Origin: Flavimobilis sp052324925
Lineage (GTDB): Bacteria > Actinomycetota > Actinomycetes > Actinomycetales > Cellulomonadaceae
Direction: 5' to 3' (one strand)
Length of the DNA: 64,000 bases
Assembly: GCA_052324925.1 (NCBI GenBank)
Contig: JBQPRE010000001.1
Shown: positions 33,517 to 41,881 of the stretch, piece by piece
Layout of the letters: each line of letters begins with the position of its first letter
How positions within the stretch are numbered: position 1 is the first letter of the stretch
The notes under the pieces: model-generated
What the model saw: only the letters and a program-made list of their open reading frames with translations
The model's database searches: none
Told to the model about the DNA's origin: nothing
Program-made: the position numbers and the translations under genes

Positions 33517-35781
33517 ATGAAGTTCACCGACGGATACTGGCAGGCCCGCGAAGGCATGCACCCGCAGTTCGCGGCCCACGCGTACGACGTCTGGCCCGGC
33601 GAGGGCGCGATGACGGCGTACGCGCCGACCAAGCGCATCGAGACCCGAGGCGACGTCCTCAACCGCACGATGCTTACCGTCGAGTACTCGGCGCCGATCC
33701 CCGACGTCGTGACCGTCAAGGTCACCCAGCACGCCGGTGCCGTCGACGCAGGTCCGCACTACGCCCTCAACCGGGACGAGCAGTTCACGCCCGAGGTGGC
33801 CATCTCCGACGGTCTCGCGACGCTGACGTCTGGCGCGCTCTCGGTCCAGGTGCACCGCGGTGACCACTGGCAGGTCGACTTCGTCGCGGGCGGACGCGTC
33901 CTCACGAGCTCGCTGCCCAAGTCCCTCGGTGTCGTCACCGACGACGCGGGCCGCACCTACCTCCACGAGCAGCTGAGCCTCGGCGTCAACGAGCACGTCT
34001 ACGGCCTGGGCGAGCGCTTCGGCCCGGTCGTCAAGAACGGCCAGACGGTCGACGTCTGGCAGGCCGACGGCGGAACCTCCTCGGAGCAGGCGTACAAGAA
34101 CGTCCCGTTCTACCTCACCGACAAGGGCTACGGCGTCTTCGTCGACCAGCCCGAGCTCGTCTCGTTCGAGGTCGCCTCCGAGGTCGTCTCGCGCACGCAG
34201 TTCTCGGTCGAGTCGCAGTCGCTCACCTACCACGTCATCCACGGCGCGACGCCCAAGGCGATCCTCGAGCGCTACACCGCGCTCACCGGGCGCCCCGCGC
34301 ACGTCCCCGACTGGTCCTTCGGCCTCTGGCTCTCGACGTCGTTCACGACGGACTACGACGAGGCGACGGTGACGAGCTTCATCGACGGCATGGCCGAGCG
34401 CGAGCTCCCGCTGTCGGTCTTCCACTTCGACTGCTACTGGATGCGCGAGTTCAACTGGTGCGACTTCGAGTGGGACCCGCGCACGTTCCCGGACCCCGAG
34501 GGCATGCTCACGCGTCTCAAGGCGCGCGGCCTGCGGGTGTGCGTGTGGATCAACCCGTACATCGCGCAGCGCTCGCCGCTCTTCGCGGAGGCGGCCGAGG
34601 CCGGCTATCTCGTCAAGCGGGCCGACGGCTCTGTGTGGCAGTGGGACCTGTGGGTTGCGGGCATGGGCCTCGTCGACTTCACGAACCCCGACGCTGCCGC
34701 CTGGTACACGAGCAAGCTCGAGGCGCTCATGGACATGGGCGTCGACGCGTTCAAGACCGACTTCGGCGAGCGCATCCCGACCGATGTCGTCTGGCACGAC
34801 GGCTCGGACCCCGCGCGCATGCACAACTACTACGTGCAGGCGTACAACAAGGCGGTCTTCGAGATGCTCGAGCGGCGCTCGGGTCGGGGCAACGCGGTCC
34901 TCTTCGCGCGCTCGGCCACGGCCGGCGGCCAGCAGTTCCCCGTCCACTGGGGCGGCGACTGCTTCTCGACCTTCGCCGCCATGGCCGAGTCGCTGCGCGG
35001 CGGCCTGTCGCTCGCGTACTCGGGCTTCGGGTACTGGAGCCATGACATCGGCGGCTTCGAGGGCACGGCGGAGCCGGCCGTGTTCAAGCGGTGGCTCGCG
35101 TTCGGCCTGCTCTCCTCGCACTCGCGCCTGCACGGCTCGACGTCGGTGCGGGTGCCGTGGGCGTTCGACGAGGAGTCGGTCGACGTCACGCGGGCGTTCA
35201 CGCGTCTCAAGCTCTCGCTCATGCCGTATCTCGGCCGGGTTGCCGGGGAGGCTCCCGCGGCCGGAACGCCGATGGCGCGTCCCATGCTGCTGGAGTTCCC
35301 GGACGATCCCGCGGTCGCGACGCTCGAGACCCAGTACATGCTCGGCGACGCGTTGCTCGTGGCGCCCGTGTTCACGCACGAGGGCGAGGTGACGTACTAC
35401 GTCCCCGCAGGCACGTGGACGCACCTGCTCGACGGCCGCAAGATTGAAGGCGGCCGCTGGATCACGGAGACGTACGGCTTCGACTCCTTGCCGCTTCTCG
35501 TCCGGCCCGGCACGGTTCTGCCCGTCGGGGCGCGCGAGGACACGCCCGAGTACGACTGGGCCGACGGCGTCACGCTGCGTCTCTTCGAGATCCCGGACGG
35601 GTACGACGAGACGGTCGTGGTGCCGGCGTCGCAGTCGGCCGGCGGTGAGGCGACGTCGTTCCGTGTGGTGCGCACGGGCGGCGAGGTCCGAGCGACGTCC
35701 TCGGCCTCCGTGCCGTGGCGTCTCGAGCTTGCGGGCACGATCGTCGAAGCTTCGTCGGGCGTGGCAGTCCTGTCACTCTGA
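33517..35781 (+). CDS. yicI: GH31 alpha-xylosidase (YicI-like)
   Basis: Retaining glycosidase that removes non-reducing alpha-linked xylose from isoprimeverose-type xyloglucan fragments. The 754 residues form an N-terminal beta-sandwich, a catalytic barrel and C-terminal beta domains. The nucleophile is Asp415 in FKTDFGERIPTD and the acid/base Asp481 in HWGGDCFS, matching E. coli YicI Asp416 and Asp482; KTDFGE is typical of xylosidases rather than GH31 alpha-glucosidases. There is no signal peptide, so it acts on imported oligosaccharides. GGGAG precedes ATG 33517. Probably repressed by the divergent LacI protein. Confidence 0.93.
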   Translation: MKFTDGYWQAREGMHPQFAAHAYDVWPGEGAMTAYAPTKRIETRGDVLNRTMLTVEYSAPIPDVVTVKVTQHAGAVDAGPHYALNRDEQFTPEVAISDGLATLTSGALSVQVHRGDHWQVDFVAGGRVLTSSLPKSLGVVTDDAGRTYLHEQLSLGVNEHVYGLGERFGPVVKNGQTVDVWQADGGTSSEQAYKNVPFYLTDKGYGVFVDQPELVSFEVASEVVSRTQFSVESQSLTYHVIHGATPKAILERYTALTGRPAHVPDWSFGLWLSTSFTTDYDEATVTSFIDGMAERELPLSVFHFDCYWMREFNWCDFEWDPRTFPDPEGMLTRLKARGLRVCVWINPYIAQRSPLFAEAAEAGYLVKRADGSVWQWDLWVAGMGLVDFTNPDAAAWYTSKLEALMDMGVDAFKTDFGERIPTDVVWHDGSDPARMHNYYVQAYNKAVFEMLERRSGRGNAVLFARSATAGGQQFPVHWGGDCFSTFAAMAESLRGGLSLAYSGFGYWSHDIGGFEGTAEPAVFKRWLAFGLLSSHSRLHGSTSVRVPWAFDEESVDVTRAFTRLKLSLMPYLGRVAGEAPAAGTPMARPMLLEFPDDPAVATLETQYMLGDALLVAPVFTHEGEVTYYVPAGTWTHLLDGRKIEGGRWITETYGFDSLPLLVRPGTVLPVGAREDTPEYDWADGVTLRLFEIPDGYDETVVVPASQSAGGEATSFRVVRTGGEVRATSSASVPWRLELAGTIVEASSGVAVLSL

Positions 35782-35809
35782 CGTTCGAGCGCGGTCCCTG
35801 CGCCGCGCT

Positions 35810-35876
35810 GCTCGCCGTTGTCCCCCCGCAACGGCGAGCCCCGGGTGGTCCGACGCGTACGCGCGTCGGACCACCC
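35810..35876 (+). terminator. Tandem hairpin terminator after GH31
   Basis: Two stem-loops in a row: GCTCGCCGTTG / CAACGGCGAGC (35810-35820 and 35829-35839) and a perfect 15-base stem at 35843-35857 and 35862-35876 with a TACG loop (a UNCG-type tetraloop in RNA), followed by TCTTTCC. The GH1 gene is therefore probably transcribed from its own promoter. Confidence 0.8.
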
Positions 35877-35889
35877 GTCTTTCCCCGGA

Positions 35890-35903
35890 TCGAAACGTTC
35901 CGA
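35890..35903. promoter_or_regulatory. LacI-type operator upstream of GH1
   Basis: TCGAAACGTTCCGA, a near-palindrome centred on CG, differs from the 33467-33480 site at only two positions. A -10-like TATCAT follows at 35904-35909, so a bound repressor would block the promoter of the beta-glucosidase gene. Confidence 0.7.
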
Positions 35904-35985
35904 TATCATGAGATCGTGCGCGATCTGGCCGTCCGGCACACGGCGCGCACGCCTCCGTCCGACTCTCGAAGAGGAGACCCCGCTC

Positions 35986-37395
35986 GTGACCGACCCCCGC
36001 ACCTTCCCCGCCGACTTCCTCTGGGGCACAGCGACCGCGTCGTACCAGATCGAGGGCGCCGCGACCGAGGGCGGCCGCGCCCCGTCGATCTGGGACACCT
36101 TCTCCCACACCCCCGGCCGCGTCCTCAACGGCGACACGGGCGACGTCGCGGTCGACCACTACCACCGCTGGGCGGAGGACGTGCAGCACCTCGCCGACCT
36201 CGGAGTCGACGCCTACCGCCTCTCGATCGCGTGGCCGCGCGTGCAGCCCGACGGCCGTGGCGAGCTCAACCCCGAGGGCATCGCGTTCTACTCGACCCTC
36301 ATCGACGCGCTCATCGAGCGCGGCATCAAGCCGGTCGTCACCCTCTACCACTGGGACCTCCCGCAGGTCCTCGAGGACAAGGGTGGCTGGCGCAACCGCG
36401 AGACCGCAGTGCTCTTCGGGGAATACGCGCGCCTCATGGCGCGCGCTTTCGGTGACCGGGTGACGTTGTGGACGACGCTCAACGAGCCCTGGTGCGCCGC
36501 GTTCCTCGGCTACGGCAATGGTGAGCACGCACCGGGCGTGACGGACGAGCTCGCCTCGCTCGAGGCCGCGCACCACCTCAACCTCGCCCACGGGCTCGGC
36601 GTGCGAGCGATCCGCGACGAGCTCGGCGAGGACGCCCCCGTCTCGGTGACGCTCAACCTTCACGTCGTGCGGCCTGCCGACGCGAACAGCCCCGGTGACG
36701 TCGAGTCCGCGCGCCGGATCGACGCGGTCGGCAACCGCATCTTCACGGGCCCGATGCTCGAGGGGGCCTACCCCGCAGACCTCCTCACGGACACGGCCGC
36801 GATCACGGACTGGGCCTTCGTCGCAGACGGCGACCTCGAGATCATTCGCCAGCCGCTCACGTCGCTCGGCGTCAACTACTACGACGTCTCGATCGTCGCG
36901 GCGCCCTCGGGCGAGCCTGTCGGAGAGTTCCCGACCGCGTGGCCCGGCTGCCGCGACGTGACCTTCCCCGCCCGCCCGGGGGAGAAGACCGCGATGGGCT
37001 GGGGCATCGACGAGACGGGTCTCACCGAGCTCCTCACGACGCTCTCCGCGCGGTACCCCGGGCTCCCGCTCATGGTGACGGAGAACGGGGCGGCGTTCGA
37101 CGACGAGGTCTCGGCCGACGGCAGCGTCCACGACCCGCGGCGCGTCGACTACTACGCCCGCCACATCGAGGCCGTCGGCCGCGCGCTCGACGCGGGCGCC
37201 GACGTGCGTGGCTACTTCGCGTGGTCCCTTCTCGACAACTTCGAGTGGGCCTTCGGGTACGAGCGGCGCTTCGGCATCATCCACATCGACTTCGAGACGC
37301 TCGAGCGGACGTGGAAGGACTCGGCCCACTGGTACCGCGAGCTTGCGACCACGGGGCGTCCGCCCGCGCTCCCGTACACCGCACCGACCGTCTGA
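35986..37395 (+). CDS. GH1 beta-glucosidase
   Basis: Retaining beta-glycosidase of 469 residues. The acid/base is Glu167 in TTLNEPWCA and the nucleophile Glu366 in VTENGAAF; FPADFLWGTATASYQIEGA is the GH1 N-terminal signature. It has no signal peptide and is probably cytosolic, splitting cello-oligosaccharides or aryl-beta-glucosides. GTG 35986 follows GAGGAG; earlier in-frame starts would place the operator inside the gene. With the GH31 enzyme it could strip xylose and then glucose from xyloglucan fragments. Confidence 0.93.
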   Translation: MTDPRTFPADFLWGTATASYQIEGAATEGGRAPSIWDTFSHTPGRVLNGDTGDVAVDHYHRWAEDVQHLADLGVDAYRLSIAWPRVQPDGRGELNPEGIAFYSTLIDALIERGIKPVVTLYHWDLPQVLEDKGGWRNRETAVLFGEYARLMARAFGDRVTLWTTLNEPWCAAFLGYGNGEHAPGVTDELASLEAAHHLNLAHGLGVRAIRDELGEDAPVSVTLNLHVVRPADANSPGDVESARRIDAVGNRIFTGPMLEGAYPADLLTDTAAITDWAFVADGDLEIIRQPLTSLGVNYYDVSIVAAPSGEPVGEFPTAWPGCRDVTFPARPGEKTAMGWGIDETGLTELLTTLSARYPGLPLMVTENGAAFDDEVSADGSVHDPRRVDYYARHIEAVGRALDAGADVRGYFAWSLLDNFEWAFGYERRFGIIHIDFETLERTWKDSAHWYRELATTGRPPALPYTAPTV

Positions 37396-37402
37396 GCCGT
37401 GA

Positions 37403-37452
37403 ACGACGACCGCCCTCGCGGAGCCTCTGGGCTCCGCGAGGGCGGTCGTCGT
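37403..37452. terminator. Terminator between GH1 and acetyl esterase genes
   Basis: A perfect 23-base stem (37403-37425 and 37430-37452) with a TCTG loop. It lies between convergent genes and can end both transcripts. Confidence 0.85.
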
Positions 37453-37468
37453 CGTCGGGGTGCGGTGC

Positions 37469-38452
37469 TCAGGCGGGGATGCGCTCGCTCAGCCACGCGA
37501 GCTGGCGGGGGGCCATGTAGCCGCCGCCGCCCTCGTGACCGTTCCACGGCCACACGACGATCTCCTTGTCGTCCGACCCATAGGCGTTGAAGGCCGCGTA
37601 CACGGTCGAGGGCGGGCAGACCATGTCGCGCAGCGCGGCCGACGTGAGCAGCGGTGCGGTGGCGCGGCGCGCGTGCGTGACGCCGTCGAAGTAGGCGAGG
37701 GTGCGGAATGCCTGGTCCTCGTGCGCCCGGTTGACCGAGAGGTACTGGACGATCTCCTGGTACGGGTAGGCGTCCGTGAGATCGACCGCCCGGCGGAAGT
37801 GGCACAGGAACGGGACGTCGGCCATGACTCCCGCGAGACCGTCGCTCAGGCCCGCGGCCGCAAGCGCGAGGCCGCCACCCTGCGAACCGCCCGTGACGAC
37901 GACGCGGTCGGGGTCGACCTCGGGCATCGCGCGGGCCGCGTCGACGGCGAGGACCGCGTCGGTCTGCAGGCGCCTGAGGTAGTGAGCGTGAGGGTCGAGG
38001 ATGCCGCGCGTCATCTGACCCGGGGACGCGGCGCCGTTGCCGACGGGATCGGTGGTCTCGCCGCCGTTGCCCCACGTCGATCCCTGGCCGCGCGTGTCCA
38101 TGAAGAGGTGCGCGTAGCCCGCGTTCGCCCAGAACAGGTGCTCGATGGCGAGGCCGCGGCCGCCTCCGTAGCCGTTGTACTGGACGACGGTCGGCAGGGG
38201 GCCGGTGGTGCCTGCCGGAACGGTGAGCCAGGCCTTGATGGGGTGTCCGCCGAAGCCTGAGAACGTCACGTCGTAGCTGTCGACCGCGCGCAGCCCGGTG
38301 GCGACGCGGGTGCGCGTCGGGGGCTGCGCGAGGGCGCGCGTCTCGGTGAGCGTGGTTGACCAGAAGGCGTCGTGGTCGGGTGCCTCGCCGACCTCGTCGG
38401 GCCCGGGGGCGTACGTCTGCAGCTGGTCGGTGGTGAGATCGAAGAGAGCCAT
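37469..38452 (-). CDS. Acetyl xylan esterase / cephalosporin-C deacetylase family (CE7)
   Basis: A 327-residue alpha/beta hydrolase that removes acetyl groups from xylo-oligosaccharides and other small acetylated sugars. The nucleophile is Ser180 in VTGGSQGGG (B. subtilis CAH Ser181); the acid is in RDMVCPPS and the histidine in NGHEGGG. The RGQG motif (DTRGQGSTWG) is the CE7 signature. The N-terminus is typical of the family and has no signal peptide. ATG 38452 follows GAGGAC. A 16-base inverted repeat lies 20 bases upstream of the start. It belongs functionally with the GH31/GH1 genes, though no LacI site precedes it. Confidence 0.9.
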   Translation of the reverse strand: MALFDLTTDQLQTYAPGPDEVGEAPDHDAFWSTTLTETRALAQPPTRTRVATGLRAVDSYDVTFSGFGGHPIKAWLTVPAGTTGPLPTVVQYNGYGGGRGLAIEHLFWANAGYAHLFMDTRGQGSTWGNGGETTDPVGNGAASPGQMTRGILDPHAHYLRRLQTDAVLAVDAARAMPEVDPDRVVVTGGSQGGGLALAAAGLSDGLAGVMADVPFLCHFRRAVDLTDAYPYQEIVQYLSVNRAHEDQAFRTLAYFDGVTHARRATAPLLTSAALRDMVCPPSTVYAAFNAYGSDDKEIVVWPWNGHEGGGGYMAPRQLAWLSERIPA

Positions 38453-38471
38453 TGTGTCCTCGTCGTGGGTC

Positions 38472-38507
38472 GTGGTCGACGCCGTCGTCGGCGACGGCGT
38501 CGACCAC
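38472..38507. repeat. 16-bp inverted repeat in the esterase 5' region
   Basis: GTGGTCGACGCCGTCG and its exact complement flank TCGG. On the esterase transcript it would form a strong hairpin ending 19 bases before the start codon. It could be an operator, an attenuator or an mRNA-stabilising stem. Confidence 0.6.
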
Positions 38508-38852
38508 AGCCTAGGGGAGCGCTCAGGGGGTGATCTGGGTCGTCGGGGTGTGTCGTCGTCGACGCGCCTCGGCGTGTCGCGCACCGGCGTGTCGCGGGTC
38601 CCGGGGTGAGTCGTGCCACTGCCGGCGACGCTCGTCCACCGGGTGTGGACGAGCGGTGTCCACCGGGTGGGGACGGCGAGCCCGTGTGGTGCGCCGGAGC
38701 CCGAACGGCGTCGCGACCGCGCGTTGAGCGCGTTTGTCGGTGGCTGGTGCGAGTCTGGGGAGGTGGTCGCCGGACGGTCGCGCGGGCCGCGATCCACAGG
38801 CTACCCACACGCTTGTCCACCGCTCGGGATCATGGGATGACAAGCGTGTAAC

Positions 38853-38900
38853 TCACAACACCTAGGGGCTGTGGCCATGGGGGACCACTAGGTGTAGTGT
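38853..38900. promoter_or_regulatory. Pair of NrdR boxes upstream of nrdHIEF
   Basis: Box 1 is TCACAACACCTAGGGG (38853-38868); box 2, read on the minus strand, is ACACTACACCTAGTGG (38885-38900). The two agree at 13 of 16 positions and resemble the known NrdR box ACACWATATATWGTGT. Their start-to-start spacing of 32 bases (three helical turns) is what NrdR tandem sites show. The nrdR gene itself is not in the window. Confidence 0.7.
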
Positions 38901-39007
38901 TGCGACGTCGGTGGGTGCCCGGGGGTCCGGAGCTCGCACCGAGAACCACACGAACGTAGTCGGGCCGCTTGATGCGGCTCGCCGATCCACACGAGGGGAC
39001 CCGACTG

Positions 39008-39253
39008 ATGAGCATCACGGTCTACAGCAAGCCGGCCTGCGTGCAGTGCGACGCCACCTACCGTGCGCTCGACAAGCGCGGTATCGACTACACGGTTGTC
39101 GACATCAGCCAGGACCTCGAGGCTCTCGAGATGGTCCGCTCGCTCGGCTACATGCAGGCCCCCGTCGTCGTCGCGGGTGACTCCCACTGGTCGGGCTTCC
39201 GCCCCGACCAGATCTCTGCCCTCGCGGCCCAGGTCGCAACCGCCGTCGCCTGA
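39008..39253 (+). CDS. nrdH: Glutaredoxin-like NrdH
   Basis: An 81-residue thioredoxin-fold electron donor to class Ib ribonucleotide reductase, itself reduced by thioredoxin reductase. Redox site CVQC near residue 11 and the NrdH signature SGFRPDQI near the C-terminus. ATG 39008 gives the normal length; the ATG at 38969 would add 13 atypical residues. First gene of nrdHIE(F). Confidence 0.97.
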   Translation: MSITVYSKPACVQCDATYRALDKRGIDYTVVDISQDLEALEMVRSLGYMQAPVVVAGDSHWSGFRPDQISALAAQVATAVA

Positions 39254-39315
39254 CGGCTCAGTCGCCCGGCGCGCCTTCCACGGGGTGCCGGGCGTCCCCG
39301 TATCCGGAGGTGCCG

Positions 39316-39732
39316 GTGGCCGGTCTCGTCTACTTCTCAAGCGTCTCGGGCAACACGCACCGCTTCGTCGAGAAGCTGGGGCTCCGGGCGCGCCGCATCC
39401 CGCTTCGGCGGGGTGAGGACCCCCTGCGGGTCACGGAGCCCTACGTCCTCGTCGTCCCCACCTACGGGGGAGGCAACGGACGCGGCGCAGTGCCCAAGCA
39501 AGTCATTCGGTTTCTCAATGACGAGAACAACCGCTCTCTCATCCGCGGCGTCATCGCCGCAGGCAACACCAATTTCGGTGAGGCGTACTGCCTCGCCGGA
39601 AAGATCATCTCCGCCAAGTGCGAGGTGCCGTACCTGTACGGCTTCGAGCTCCTGGGGACGAGCGAGGACGTTGACCGCGTCCGCGAAGGATTGAGGCAGT
39701 TTTGGCAACGACAGTCACGGAGAACGGCATGA
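39316..39732 (+). CDS. nrdI: Flavodoxin-like NrdI
   Basis: FMN protein that supplies superoxide or peroxide to build the Mn(III)2-tyrosyl cofactor of NrdF. The 138-residue protein has the phosphate-binding loop SSVSGNTHRF and the family motif PTYGGGNGRGAVPKQV, with GNTNFGEAYC near the flavin. GTG 39316 sits 5 bases after GGAGG; the in-frame GTG 39310 overlaps the ribosome site. The stop overlaps nrdE (ATGA). Confidence 0.96.
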   Translation: MAGLVYFSSVSGNTHRFVEKLGLRARRIPLRRGEDPLRVTEPYVLVVPTYGGGNGRGAVPKQVIRFLNDENNRSLIRGVIAAGNTNFGEAYCLAGKIISAKCEVPYLYGFELLGTSEDVDRVREGLRQFWQRQSRRTA

Positions 39733-41861
39733 CCGCCCTCGAGCAGGAGTCCGAGATGGACTACCACGCCCTCAACGCGATGCTCAACCTTTACGGACCG
39801 AGCGGCGAGATCCAGTTCGACAAGGACCGCGAGGCTGCACGCGCCTTCTTCCTGCAGCACGTCAACCAGAACACGGTGTTCTTCCACTCGTTGCGGGAGC
39901 GGCTCGACTACCTCGTCGAGCACCACTACTACGAGCCGAGCGTCATCGAGCAGTACTCGTTCGATTTCGTCACCGCGCTCAACGACCGGGCGTACGCGAA
40001 GAAGTACCGCTTCGACACGTTCCTCGGTGCGTTCAAGTACTACACGTCGTACACGCTCAAGACCTTCGACGGAAAGCGCTACCTCGAGCGCTTCGAGGAC
40101 CGCGTCGTCATGACCGCTCTCGCCCTCGCCGAGGGTGACGAGACGCTCGCGACGAACCTCGTCGACGAGATCCTCTCGGGTCGCTTCCAGCCCGCGACCC
40201 CGACGTTCCTCAACGCCGGCAAGGCGCAGCGTGGCGAGCTCGTCTCGTGCTTCCTGCTGCGCATCGAGGACAACATGGAGTCGATCGCGCGCGGCATCAA
40301 CTCTGCGCTGCAGCTCTCCAAGCGCGGCGGCGGCGTCGCGCTCCTGCTCTCGAACATCCGCGAGTCGGGCGCACCCATCAAGAAGATCGAGAATCAGTCG
40401 AGCGGGATCATCCCCGTGATGAAGCTCCTCGAGGACTCCTTCTCCTACGCGAACCAGCTGGGTGCCCGTCAGGGCGCGGGCGCGGTCTACATCTCCGCCC
40501 ACCACCCCGACATCATGCGGTTCCTCGACACCAAGCGTGAGAACGCCGACGAGAAGATCCGCATCAAGACGCTCTCGCTCGGCGTCGTCATCCCCGACAT
40601 CACGTTCGAGCTCGCGCGCAAGAACGAGCCGATGTACCTCTTCTCGCCCTACGACGTCGAGCGCGTCTACGGCGTGCCCTTCGGCGACATCTCCGTGACG
40701 GAGAAGTACCACGAGATGGTCGAGGATGCGCGGATCCGCAAGACGAAGATCAACGCGCGCGAGTTCTTCCAGACCCTCGCCGAGATCCAGTTCGAGTCGG
40801 GCTACCCGTACATCGTCTTCGAGGACACGGTCAACAAGGCGAACCCCATCAAGGGCCGCATCAACATGTCGAACCTGTGCTCGGAGATCCTCCAGGTCAA
40901 CACGCCGACGACGTACAACGAGGACCTCTCCTACGACGTCATCGGCAAGGACATCTCGTGCAACCTCGGCTCGCTCAACATCGCGCGCGCCATGGACTCC
41001 CCGGATCTTGGTCTCTCTGTCGAGACCGCGATCCGCGCCCTCTCGGCGGTCTCTGACCAGTCGCACATCTCGTCGGTCCGCTCGATCGAGGTCGGCAACG
41101 ACACCTCGCACGCGATCGGTCTCGGCCAGATGAACCTCCACGGCTACCTCGCACGCGAGCGGGTGTTCTACGGCTCGGAGGAGGGCATCGACTTCACGAA
41201 CATCTACTTCATGGCGGTGCTCTTCTACGCATTGCGCGCCTCGAACCGCATCGCGATCGAGCGCGGGGAGAAGTTCGGCGGCTTCGAGGACTCGACGTAC
41301 GCGTCGGGCACGTTCTTCGACAAGTACACCGAGCAGGCGTGGGTGCCCGCGACGGCCCGTGTGGCCGAGCTCTTCGCGCAGGCGGGTCAGCACCTGCCGA
41401 CGCAGGAGGACTGGCGCGAGCTCAAGGCCTCGGTCATGGAGCACGGCATCTACAACCAGAACCTCCAGGCTGTCCCGCCGACCGGTTCGATCTCGTACAT
41501 CAACCACGCGACGAGCTCGATCCACCCGATCGCCTCGAAGATCGAGATTCGCAAGGAGGGCAAGATCGGGCGCGTGTACTACCCGGCGCCCTACATGACG
41601 AACGACAACCTCGAGTACTACCAGGACGCGTACGAGATCGGCTACGAGAAGATCATCGACACGTACGCCGCGGCGACGCAGCACGTCGACCAGGGACTCT
41701 CGCTCACGCTGTTCTTCAAGGACACCGCGACGACACGTGACCTCAACCGCGCGCAGATCTACGCGTGGCGCAAGGGCATCAAGACGATCTACTACATCCG
41801 CCTGCGTCAGCTCGCTCTCGAAGGGACCGAGGTCGAGGGCTGCGTCTCCTGCATGCTTTGA
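39729..41861 (+). CDS. nrdE: Class Ib ribonucleoside-diphosphate reductase alpha subunit
   Basis: Catalytic subunit that reduces ribonucleoside diphosphates to deoxy forms. About 710 residues. It has the active-site cysteines in GELVSCFLL and SDISCNLGSLN-like DISCNLGSLNIA, the radical-transfer tyrosines in the C-terminal KTIYYIRLRQ, and the redox tail EGCVSCML. There is no ATP-cone domain, as usual for class Ib. ATG 39729 overlaps the nrdI stop by 4 bases and follows GGAGA; an in-frame TTG at 39702 is a weaker alternative. Confidence 0.96.
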   Translation: MTALEQESEMDYHALNAMLNLYGPSGEIQFDKDREAARAFFLQHVNQNTVFFHSLRERLDYLVEHHYYEPSVIEQYSFDFVTALNDRAYAKKYRFDTFLGAFKYYTSYTLKTFDGKRYLERFEDRVVMTALALAEGDETLATNLVDEILSGRFQPATPTFLNAGKAQRGELVSCFLLRIEDNMESIARGINSALQLSKRGGGVALLLSNIRESGAPIKKIENQSSGIIPVMKLLEDSFSYANQLGARQGAGAVYISAHHPDIMRFLDTKRENADEKIRIKTLSLGVVIPDITFELARKNEPMYLFSPYDVERVYGVPFGDISVTEKYHEMVEDARIRKTKINAREFFQTLAEIQFESGYPYIVFEDTVNKANPIKGRINMSNLCSEILQVNTPTTYNEDLSYDVIGKDISCNLGSLNIARAMDSPDLGLSVETAIRALSAVSDQSHISSVRSIEVGNDTSHAIGLGQMNLHGYLARERVFYGSEEGIDFTNIYFMAVLFYALRASNRIAIERGEKFGGFEDSTYASGTFFDKYTEQAWVPATARVAELFAQAGQHLPTQEDWRELKASVMEHGIYNQNLQAVPPTGSISYINHATSSIHPIASKIEIRKEGKIGRVYYPAPYMTNDNLEYYQDAYEIGYEKIIDTYAAATQHVDQGLSLTLFFKDTATTRDLNRAQIYAWRKGIKTIYYIRLRQLALEGTEVEGCVSCML

Positions 41862-41881
41862 CCCGGCTGCACAGGACCGTC

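Larger units (their letters stand above)
38453..39007. other. Intergenic region between acetyl esterase and nrdH
   Basis: 555 bases with no convincing gene; several short open frames on both strands lack ribosome sites and family resemblance. It holds the inverted repeat at 38472-38507, the tandem CGGCGTGTCGCG (38570-38581 and 38585-38596), the repeated GTCCACCGGGTG (38634-38645 and 38658-38669), three DnaA-box-like words at 38790-38821 and two NrdR-box-like sites. Confidence 0.6.

Noticed and set aside
32806..35424. An 872-codon minus-strand frame across the lacI-GH31 boundary
   Set aside because: It runs antisense to GH31 and out of frame with lacI; its composition is that of a shadow frame.
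38523..38851. Small open frames in the esterase-nrdH gap
   Set aside because: Overlapping frames on both strands of similar length, none with a good ribosome site or conserved motif.
39462..41684. A 740-codon open frame opposite nrdE
   Set aside because: Antisense shadow of a clear nrdE gene; repetitive LVxDL composition and no family resemblance.
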